From Maribacter dokdonensis DSW-8 (GTDB lineage: Bacteria > Bacteroidota > Bacteroidia > Flavobacteriales > Flavobacteriaceae): DNA of 64,000 bases. The translations under genes and the position numbers were made by a program. Location of the stretch: contig NZ_LDPE01000005.1 in NCBI RefSeq assembly GCF_001447995.1, positions 62,001 through 126,000 on the forward strand. The letters run 5' to 3'. The notes under the pieces were generated by a model that was not told the origin of the DNA, searched no databases, and was given only the letters and a program-made list of their open reading frames with translations. Positions 57,356 to 64,000 of this stretch are shown piece after piece; position 1 is the stretch's first letter; each line of letters opens with the position of its first letter.

Positions 57356-57421
57356 TATATGGGTTATTTGATGTTAGTTTTAAATAATACATTTAAGTGT
57401 TATAGCGGTGTGTGCTTATGG

Positions 57422-58048
57422 TCACATAATTCTTAACACTCCATAATAAACTGCTGTTAATAGCAGTAGCACAAGGCTAATAGCTAAAAAGAATATAGAT
57501 CGTTGAACGTTTCTAAACTTCCACGCAGATATTTTTGAATTGATGTAAATCTGTTCCCCCAGTTGCTCAAAAACTTCTTGTTCATTAATGCTCACGTTGT
57601 AAAATTTCCTTGAAAATTCTTTGATGGTTCCAAATTTGGTAATGACATCTCCAAAATAAAACACATTATCACTGTAGTTCCCTTCAAGTTTTGGAATAAA
57701 GCAGCGTACACTAAAAAAAATGGAAACTACGGTAGCTACAAACCACAGTCCAATTAGTATATAGAACAAAATGGCATTTGACACGGAATGCATTACGGGA
57801 GCAGCACTTTGGTAGATGAAATTGAGAATAATACCGTAAAAAGAGAGTATAAGTCCCGCCTTCAATTCCGAAGCCTTTATGAGTCCAGATACATAATTAA
57901 TGGTGCCCCAATAATGATCTACTAATTCTTCTGCATGTCCCTTGGATTTTAATTCATCTAAAAGACCTTTCTCAAAAGCGGACAATGGGTTATGCTCTTG
58001 TTTGGTTTTATTGGAATTCTTGTTTTTATTGTCAATCGGTTTGGTCAT
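57422..58048 (-). CDS. Pycsar-effector-like membrane protein (DUF5706/PycTM type)
   Basis: A 208-residue membrane protein resembling the DUF5706 domain used as the transmembrane effector (PycTM) in Pycsar anti-phage systems. After a polar N-terminus, the motif LIKASELKAGLILSFYGIIL (family form aD.Ka..ll..n...l) leads into three hydrophobic segments (about 62-80, 91-120, 183-205). In Pycsar, PycTM disrupts the inner membrane when it binds cCMP or cUMP. Here it is 23 bp behind a receiver-cyclase gene on the same strand, so it probably responds to that enzyme's product. A housekeeping signalling role is equally possible. Confidence 0.75.
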   Translation of the reverse strand: MTKPIDNKNKNSNKTKQEHNPLSAFEKGLLDELKSKGHAEELVDHYWGTINYVSGLIKASELKAGLILSFYGIILNFIYQSAAPVMHSVSNAILFYILIGLWFVATVVSIFFSVRCFIPKLEGNYSDNVFYFGDVITKFGTIKEFSRKFYNVSINEQEVFEQLGEQIYINSKISAWKFRNVQRSIFFLAISLVLLLLTAVYYGVLRIM

Positions 58049-58071
58049 GGCTTTAAGTTTAATATCACAAA

Positions 58072-59112
58072 CTATTCTATCACATTGTATACGGTAAGCG
58101 GTTGCGATTTATTTTTCATATTGATACTACCTAAGTTTTCACATTTAAAGGCTTCTTTTACCTGTTCATAACAACTTTCACAGATGATAATTTGATTTTC
58201 TTTAGCGGCATCTTGCAATCTAGCGGCAGTATTTACCGAGTCTCCTATAACAGTGTAATCTAGACGCTTAAGGGTAGCGGAACCAATATTTCCGGAAATC
58301 ATTTCACCACTTTTAATACCTATAGAAACTTTTGGCTGGTATGTTTCTTTGCCTTCCTCTTTGGGTAAGCTGTTCACTTGATTTCTAATGGCCAATGCGG
58401 CATCAATGGCACGGTCTAAATGATATTCTCCTCTAAAAACGGCCATAACGGCATCACCTATAAATTTATCTATGATACCATCTTGCTCCATTATTTCTTT
58501 TACCATGGTATCGAAATAGGTATTTAGCATTGAAACAACAATGTCAGGACTAGTGGTCTCACTAATTTTTGTGAATCCGCATACGTCTACAAACATTATG
58601 GTACCTTCAATATTCTCGTTTGCCATTATCTTAGACTCATATTCTTGGCCACCCATAAAATTGAGTACGTTTTCATCAACATACATTTTTAGAATATTGT
58701 TTTCTTTAATGGCTTGCAGCGTTTTTCTAATTTCCATGGCATGCTTTAGGGTCTTTTCCATGGTAATGGTCAAGTCTTCAAAGTTTATGGGTTTGGTGAT
58801 AAAATCAAATGCACCTCGGTTCATGGCTACACGAATATTTTCCATGTCACCATAGGCGGAAACAATAACCGATTTAATTAAAGGGCTAGATTCATGCAAT
58901 TCCGAGAGTAGGGTAAGACCGTCCATCTCTGGCATGTTAATATCGCTCAAAACAATATCTATACCGGGATTTTTCCCAAGTTTCTCTAGCGCATCTCTAC
59001 CGTTTATAGCAAATACAAACTCGTATTCGTTCTGCCGTATCTGTTTTCTAAATTTCTGTTTGATGAGTATCTCTAAGTCCGTCTCATCATCTACTACCAT
59101 TATTTTTGCCAT
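58072..59112 (-). CDS. Response regulator fused to class III nucleotide cyclase
   Basis: A 346-residue cytoplasmic fusion. The receiver domain (1-120) has Asp8/Asp9, phospho-acceptor Asp57 ([12 protein letters not shown]) and the conserved Lys in TKPI. A helical linker (115-165) precedes a class III cyclase catalytic domain (168-346): metal Asp176 in FVDVCGFT and Asp220 in [13 protein letters not shown], base-selecting Lys216 and Thr287 (DYTVIGDS), and transition-state Asn294 and Arg298. All catalytic residues are present. The Lys/Thr pair is that of class IIIb adenylate cyclases, so cAMP is the likely product, controlled by phosphorylation. It is 4 nt behind the stand-alone receiver. Confidence 0.95.
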   Translation of the reverse strand: MAKIMVVDDETDLEILIKQKFRKQIRQNEYEFVFAINGRDALEKLGKNPGIDIVLSDINMPEMDGLTLLSELHESSPLIKSVIVSAYGDMENIRVAMNRGAFDFITKPINFEDLTITMEKTLKHAMEIRKTLQAIKENNILKMYVDENVLNFMGGQEYESKIMANENIEGTIMFVDVCGFTKISETTSPDIVVSMLNTYFDTMVKEIMEQDGIIDKFIGDAVMAVFRGEYHLDRAIDAALAIRNQVNSLPKEEGKETYQPKVSIGIKSGEMISGNIGSATLKRLDYTVIGDSVNTAARLQDAAKENQIIICESCYEQVKEAFKCENLGSINMKNKSQPLTVYNVIE

Positions 59113-59116
59113 AGTC

Positions 59117-59491
59117 TTACGTTAAGGTTATAAGCTTGTCTTTAAGAAGTGAAAAATCTAAAGGTTTGGTTAGAAAGTCGTCTGCACCTAGATTTTTTGC
59201 CATTGTTCTATTTTCATCATCTCCATAAGCGGTAATCATCATAACCATTGGTGGTGGTTTCACATAATTTTTTTTGATATTCTCCAATAACTCTAAACCG
59301 CTCATGCCAGGCATATTGATATCTGATAAAATCAATACCGCTTCATGCTGCATTGTTTTCATAATTTTGAGTGCATCTTCTCCCGAGAATGCAAAAACAA
59401 ATTCTAGTTCCTCTTTTCTTATTTCTTTTCTAAAACGCTGTTGAAAAAGCACTTTTACATCTTGTTCGTCATCTACAACTAATATCTTCAT
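59117..59491 (-). CDS. Stand-alone receiver-domain protein
   Basis: A 124-residue CheY-like receiver with the acidic pocket VVDDEQD, phospho-acceptor Asp57 in [13 protein letters not shown], Thr in MITAYGDDE and Lys in FLTKPLD. It resembles the receiver of the adjoining cyclase (same Asp57, near-identical [19 protein letters not shown] versus [18 protein letters not shown]), pointing to duplication. With no output domain it may shuttle phosphate in a relay or compete with the cyclase receiver for the kinases. Operon position: 51 bp after the large kinase. Confidence 0.93.
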   Translation of the reverse strand: MKILVVDDEQDVKVLFQQRFRKEIRKEELEFVFAFSGEDALKIMKTMQHEAVLILSDINMPGMSGLELLENIKKNYVKPPPMVMMITAYGDDENRTMAKNLGADDFLTKPLDFSLLKDKLITLT

Positions 59492-59542
59492 AAGGTGGAT
59501 TTTTTATAATTTTTAATACTTTTTATGGGGAACATTAATTGT

Positions 59543-62500
59543 TTATTTCATTGGTAATGAGATGGTGAAGGTGGTGCCTTCTCCTTGTTTTGTTTCTACC
59601 GTTAATTCGCCACCATGTACCTTTACAATATCATAGCTTAGCGATAGTCCTAATCCGGTGCCTTCACCAGAAGGTTTGGTAGTAAAAAAGGGCTGAAATA
59701 TTTTATCCAATACCTCTTTAGGCACTCCATTACCATTATCAGATACTTTAATGAGCACCATTTTGCCCAGTTTTTCTGTACTTACAGAAACGGTAGGTTC
59801 GTAACCTTTTGGGTTTTCTTCTTTTTTCTTTTTTACCACATAAAAGGCATTGGTAATGAGGTTTAGAATAACCCTCCCAATATCCTGGCCAACAATGTTT
59901 ATTTTACCGATAGCATCATCAAAGTCGGTATTTAACGTGGCATTGAAGCTTTTGTCCTTTGCACGTAAACCATGGTAGGCTAGGCGTAGGTATTCATCTG
60001 ATAAAGTATTGATATCAGTCATTTCTTTTTGACCGGTGCTGCTACGGCTATGCTGTAGCATTCCTTTCACGATACCATCGGCACGTTTGCCATGAAAGAT
60101 AATTTTATCTTCGTTGGCAGATACATCTTTAGCCAAAGCTTTTACTTCATCATAATTACCATTTTCAATTTCTTCTTCCAGTTCTTCCAGAAGTTCTTTA
60201 TTTACCTCAGAGAAGTTGTTGACAAAGTTTAGCGGATTTTGAATTTCATGGGCAATCCCGGCAGTGAGTTCACCCAAACTTGCCATTTTCTCGGATTGTA
60301 TAAGCTTTGATTGTGTAGACTTTAATTCGTCTATTTTAGTCTTAAGCTGAACCGTTCTATGAGAAACACGTTCTTCTAAGATTCTATTCTCTTTAGTTAA
60401 TTTTCTGGCTCTAAAAACAATATATGCCCTTAAAATACTAGCTGCAATTAAACCGAAGAGCAAGTATGCCCACCAAGTTTGCCACCATGGCGGATTTATT
60501 TTAAATGAAAGTGTATCTGGAACGGACCAGTCGCTATTCCCACTTCTATCAGCCACTTTGAAGGTGTAATCCCCTGGTTTTAAGTTATAATAGTTTTTGG
60601 TCTTGGTAGCATTTGCAGCATAGCTCCAATCTTCATCTTCACCATCTAGAATAAAACGATAGTTTAATTTATCCCTGTTGAATATATCATTACTTCCATA
60701 ACTAAAACTAATACTGTTCTGGTCATAGGGTAGGATAAGGCCTTGAGGTAGGTTGTAAAGATGTTTTACCGACTCCCATGTTATACCATTGGTATTGGCA
60801 TAGGTTGAAGTTTGCACCTTTGTAGAATCTTTCTTTAGATTGAACCCGAACCCCGGGTTTTCATCCATGACGAAAATGTTGTTAATTTTCACTGTTCCAG
60901 TAGTACTATCTTGTTGTGGTTCTGAATTAAGAACAAGTAGTTTCCACTCATTGGAATCATTCGTAACACCTGACCAAAACTGGCCGTTTTTTAAAAATTT
61001 AGGTGAATTTTGTAAATAATCATTCGATTTAAAACCGAGTCCACCATTAAAATTGTAGAAGCCTTTATCTGTTGTTTTTGCAGTGGCTTTTTCCATGGCA
61101 ATTAAACCATTACCACTAGCCGCATACATAAAGTTCCCTCTTTCAACTAGGTCGTAAAAATCTAGTGGGTATAATCCATTTTCACTTTCAATAGTAGTAA
61201 GCGTATTTTGTTCTAAATTAAGTATGTCTATACCGTTTAAGGTTGCTATCCATAATTCACCTTCATTAGAAAGTTTTGCTGAAGATACATTTTCATGGCT
61301 AAGACCTTGCTCTTTACTAAGATAACTAACAGAGTTCGTTTTTAAATTTAGTTTGGCTAGTCCGTTTGTAGTAGGAACCCAAAGAATTTCTTTGTCATAA
61401 GCTATGATGGATCCGCTTCCTGCATTTAAAATTTCCTGGCCATTTTTAGAGACTGCTTTTTTAACGGTGTTGTTTTCAATATTAAATATGTACAGTCCTA
61501 ATCTAGAGTAGTTCGCAATTGTACCTTCATTTAAAATAGAAATTCCTGCACCAAAAATGTTGGAAGAATTGGCATAGACGGAAAGTTTATTTTTCTTTTT
61601 ATCAAGAATAGAAAAGCCGGGCCTTGTGCTTAAATAATACATGTCCGGTGATATTTCTTTGATAAAATTGATTGTATTGGGTGCACTATGTAATTGCTCA
61701 AAACTTAGGGTTTTTATAGTATTTTTATTTAAGTCAATAATATTTATACCCGCAGCGGTTCCAAGCCATAGTTCACCCTTTGAGTCTTCTTCTATTTCCC
61801 AAACTTGGTCATCTATTAAGCCTCTGGTGGTATCAAAATATTCTGTTTGTAAAGTAAATTCATTGGCGATAATTACTCCATTATCAGTGGAGGCAATCCA
61901 AAGTGACCCATCCTTACGCTTTAAGGGTGTTGGTATTTTAAGGGATTCTTCTCGTTTAGCGTTTAGCTTAATTTTTTTAGAGGCATTTCTATTTGCACTT
62001 AGAATATATGCCTCTCTAGGGCCAAATATCCATAAGTTGTCGTCAGAATCAAATTCCATATTGTCACCCTTTATGGTATATCCGTTTTCTTCACCTAATA
62101 CACTAACTTTATTCTTATCTAATGCTATTCTTAAAATGCTTGGAGTGGTTTTAGTATCAGGATTTGGGTAAGGGTAACTTAACCAAATACCATTTTGTGC
62201 ATCTTCTTTAAATTCATAAACAACAGAATTTATTTCTAAATTGGCTATAGTTGAGATTGTTTTAATCTCAGTTCTTTCTTTATTCAATACCGCAAGACCA
62301 TCTATAAACCCTAACCATAAGTTATCTTTGCTATCTTCAAAAAGTTTAAAGGGCTTATTTCGTCCTATATTTGAAATCTTTTGCAAACTTTTCATTTCCG
62401 AGTCCATTTTGTATATCCCTTCACTATCGGAGATTATGTATAGGGTTCCCGTATGATCGCAAAGAATGTCAAACGGTATAAAGCTTGCCGTTTTAGTTAT

Positions 62501-63190
62501 TGTATAGGCTGTATTGTTTATAAAGTCTAACACCGTTAAAAAATTTGGTCCAGGACTTACCAACCAAAGCTTACCTTGTTGGTCAAATGTCATTTTATAC
62601 ACTCCTGGGTAATCGTAAACTAAGGCGTTCTCACCATCATAGTAGGTTAGGGGTGTATTATTCATGGAAGATCCTATCCAAATACCACCATCCTCAGTTT
62701 CTAAAAACGATGTAATATCGTTAGAGGGCAATCCCTCATTTGTGGAAAGCTGTAGAAGATTCACATTTGTGCCAGCCATATTCGCTGGGGGTTTCATTTT
62801 AGTAATAGTTGGTTTTTTTATGGTAGATTTTGTAACTGTAAATGACGCAGAATCAAGCTTCAATTTCTCTACAGGAAAATTTTCCCAATCCAAATCGTAT
62901 TCTTTCATGGGAGTTTCCAGTGGCTTAAATTCATTAAATTCAAACGGTTTGCTTGGCAAGGCATCTACGTTTAAATCATAAAAAACGGGAGTTGTCAGCG
63001 TATCATTGATTATGGTTTCCCATTCAAAAGGTTCGGGGTCCGTAAATTGTAATGGGATGGTTTCTGGAACCTTAAAATTACCTACTGTAGTTTCCGTTTC
63101 GGACTTGCTTTGTTTGTGGCAAGAAACCAAAAACAAGCAGCAGAAAAAGCCTATTATAAGTACAAGTTTACTTTGTTGTATATTTTTCAT
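59543..63190 (-). CDS. Sensor histidine kinase with two-component propeller
   Basis: A 1215-residue sensor. N-terminal lipoprotein-like signal (FFCCLFLVSCHKQ), then a periplasmic beta-propeller of Reg_prop-type repeats (DGGIWIGSSMN, SKGELWLGTAAGINIID, NEGELWIATLNGIDILNL and others), a Y_Y_Y-type domain (about 790-895), a transmembrane helix (about 902-925) and a coiled-coil linker. The cytoplasmic kinase has phospho-acceptor His981 in GIAHEIQNPLNF and ATP-binding boxes SDNGNGVP and GEGTGLGLS. There is no receiver fused at the C-terminus, unlike the hybrid sensors of many glycan loci. It likely phosphorylates the downstream receivers. The ligand is unknown; a lipidated N-terminus together with a membrane helix is unusual. 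Confidence 0.95.
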   Translation of the reverse strand: MKNIQQSKLVLIIGFFCCLFLVSCHKQSKSETETTVGNFKVPETIPLQFTDPEPFEWETIINDTLTTPVFYDLNVDALPSKPFEFNEFKPLETPMKEYDLDWENFPVEKLKLDSASFTVTKSTIKKPTITKMKPPANMAGTNVNLLQLSTNEGLPSNDITSFLETEDGGIWIGSSMNNTPLTYYDGENALVYDYPGVYKMTFDQQGKLWLVSPGPNFLTVLDFINNTAYTITKTASFIPFDILCDHTGTLYIISDSEGIYKMDSEMKSLQKISNIGRNKPFKLFEDSKDNLWLGFIDGLAVLNKERTEIKTISTIANLEINSVVYEFKEDAQNGIWLSYPYPNPDTKTTPSILRIALDKNKVSVLGEENGYTIKGDNMEFDSDDNLWIFGPREAYILSANRNASKKIKLNAKREESLKIPTPLKRKDGSLWIASTDNGVIIANEFTLQTEYFDTTRGLIDDQVWEIEEDSKGELWLGTAAGINIIDLNKNTIKTLSFEQLHSAPNTINFIKEISPDMYYLSTRPGFSILDKKKNKLSVYANSSNIFGAGISILNEGTIANYSRLGLYIFNIENNTVKKAVSKNGQEILNAGSGSIIAYDKEILWVPTTNGLAKLNLKTNSVSYLSKEQGLSHENVSSAKLSNEGELWIATLNGIDILNLEQNTLTTIESENGLYPLDFYDLVERGNFMYAASGNGLIAMEKATAKTTDKGFYNFNGGLGFKSNDYLQNSPKFLKNGQFWSGVTNDSNEWKLLVLNSEPQQDSTTGTVKINNIFVMDENPGFGFNLKKDSTKVQTSTYANTNGITWESVKHLYNLPQGLILPYDQNSISFSYGSNDIFNRDKLNYRFILDGEDEDWSYAANATKTKNYYNLKPGDYTFKVADRSGNSDWSVPDTLSFKINPPWWQTWWAYLLFGLIAASILRAYIVFRARKLTKENRILEERVSHRTVQLKTKIDELKSTQSKLIQSEKMASLGELTAGIAHEIQNPLNFVNNFSEVNKELLEELEEEIENGNYDEVKALAKDVSANEDKIIFHGKRADGIVKGMLQHSRSSTGQKEMTDINTLSDEYLRLAYHGLRAKDKSFNATLNTDFDDAIGKINIVGQDIGRVILNLITNAFYVVKKKKEENPKGYEPTVSVSTEKLGKMVLIKVSDNGNGVPKEVLDKIFQPFFTTKPSGEGTGLGLSLSYDIVKVHGGELTVETKQGEGTTFTISLPMK

Positions 63191-63208
63191 ACTGGTTTGG
63201 TTGTTGGT

Positions 63209-64000
63209 CTAGTTTGGTAATTCTATAATAAATGTGGTTCCCTTATTTTTTGTTGTTTCCACTTTTAACTTTCCATCATGTCCTTTTGTCACAATATCAT
63301 AACTCATGCTTAACCCCAAGCCGGTACCTTGACCGGTAGGTTTGGTGGTGAAAAAGGGCTGGAATATTTTCTCTTTGACTTTTTCAGGAATACCATCACC
63401 ATTATCAGAAACACTAATAGTGATATGTTCATCAGACTTTTTGGTACTGACAGCAACTATGGGCTTAAAACTAACATCTCTTTGTTTTTTCTCGTTTACC
63501 GCATAAAACGCGTTGGTAATCAAATTAAGAATTACCCGCCCCATGTCCTGTGGTACAATATTTACTTTTCCAATGCTCTCGTCAAAATCGGTAATGAGTT
63601 CTGCATTAAATGATTTATCCTTTGCTCGCAGACCATGATAGGCTAAGCGCAAATACTCATCAGCAAGGGCATTGATATCAGTTGGTTCTTTTGTGCCGCT
63701 ATTGCTTCTAGAATGTTGTAACATACCTTTTACAATATTGTCCGCACGTTTGCCGTGATGGTTTATTTTTTCTAGGTTTTGTTTGATATCCAATGAAATA
63801 GCCTTCACTTCTTCAAGATCTCCTTTATCCAATTCCTCGTTCATTTCATCAACAAGTTCGTTGCTTACCTCAGAGAAATTATTGACGAAGTTTAACGGAT
63901 TCTGAATTTCATGGGCAATGCCGGCAGTGAGTTCACCAAGGCTCGCCATTTTTTCAGATTGGATGAGTTGAGATTGGGTGGTTTTTAATTCTTCTAAAGA
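63209..64000 (-). CDS. Histidine kinase, C-terminal part (partial)
   Basis: The coding frame is open to the right edge, so the N-terminus lies outside; 263 residues are visible. A coiled-coil end (SLEELKTTQSQLIQSEK) leads into MASLGELTAGIAHEIQNPLN with the phospho-acceptor His, then ATP-binding boxes SDNGDGIP and GQGTGLGLS. The segment is strikingly similar to the kinase end of the next gene, including an identical stretch around the His, so the two are tandem paralogues. The stop is 18 bp before the start of that gene, placing both in one operon with the receivers, cyclase and PycTM-like gene. Confidence 0.93.
   Translation of the reverse strand, partial: SLEELKTTQSQLIQSEKMASLGELTAGIAHEIQNPLNFVNNFSEVSNELVDEMNEELDKGDLEEVKAISLDIKQNLEKINHHGKRADNIVKGMLQHSRSNSGTKEPTDINALADEYLRLAYHGLRAKDKSFNAELITDFDESIGKVNIVPQDMGRVILNLITNAFYAVNEKKQRDVSFKPIVAVSTKKSDEHITISVSDNGDGIPEKVKEKIFQPFFTTKPTGQGTGLGLSMSYDIVTKGHDGKLKVETTKNKGTTFIIELPN

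Noticed and set aside
57422..59112. Calling the cyclase and membrane protein a canonical Pycsar system
   Set aside because: The cyclase has a receiver domain and adenylate-type Lys/Thr selecting residues, and the operon includes kinases; a defence role and pyrimidine product are not shown.
61641..62171. A 176-residue plus-strand ORF inside the sensor kinase gene
   Set aside because: It is antisense to a clearly conserved propeller region; its serine/leucine-rich translation is typical of shadow frames.

Overview
The window looks like a chromosomal segment from a marine member of the Flavobacteriaceae (Bacteroidota), of the Maribacter/Zobellia/Cellulophaga type; the genus cannot be resolved. 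The evidence is the fused CcoN-CcoO oxidase subunit, promoters of the Bacteroidota TAnnTTTG (-7) type, many lipoprotein signals, DUF2807/PspC/PadR and DUF6090 genes, and a sulfatase/beta-galactosidase locus. No rRNA, tRNA or CRISPR array was seen.

Layout. 1-7824: cbb3 oxidase genes ccoP (partial), ccoQ, ccoNO, ccoS, then the copper ATPase ccoI, an FNR-type regulator and a universal stress protein. Four start codons in this block are preceded by the same palindrome (TGA-N6-TCA) at one fixed distance from a -7-like element, so the block reads as one micro-oxic regulon. 7995-11789: non-oxidative pentose phosphate genes rpiA, tkt and tal, closed by a strong terminator.

11905-about 18790: an A/T-rich array of seven cargo units (GH43 lipoprotein; unknown protein; DarT/DarG toxin-antitoxin; lipoprotein plus a frameshifted membrane ORF; conserved unknown; lipoprotein; GrpB-like protein). 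Six 160-220 bp elements separate the units. The ends of six units are complementary to each other in the way integron cassette ends are. The elements have paired arms and a central hairpin kept by compensatory changes. No integrase lies in the window. This is the strongest candidate for an undescribed system.

18901-29036: membrane protein, PqqB-like lipoprotein, M20 amidohydrolase, then a sulfated-glycan block (S1 sulfatase, GH2 beta-galactosidase, formylglycine-generating enzyme) and a LytTR regulator. 29258-54745: mostly housekeeping and envelope genes, including trxB, dipeptide epimerase, a PadR/PspC/DUF2807 envelope module, M81 peptidase, nudK, msrA, PBP4-type carboxypeptidase, oxyR, S9 and M23 peptidases.

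55057-64000 (minus strand): DUF6090 and M28 peptidase genes, preceded by a compact signalling operon: a histidine kinase (partial), a propeller-type sensor kinase, a stand-alone receiver, a receiver-class III nucleotide cyclase fusion, and a membrane protein resembling Pycsar effectors (DUF5706/PycTM). It suggests phosphorelay control of a cyclic nucleotide that acts on a membrane effector.
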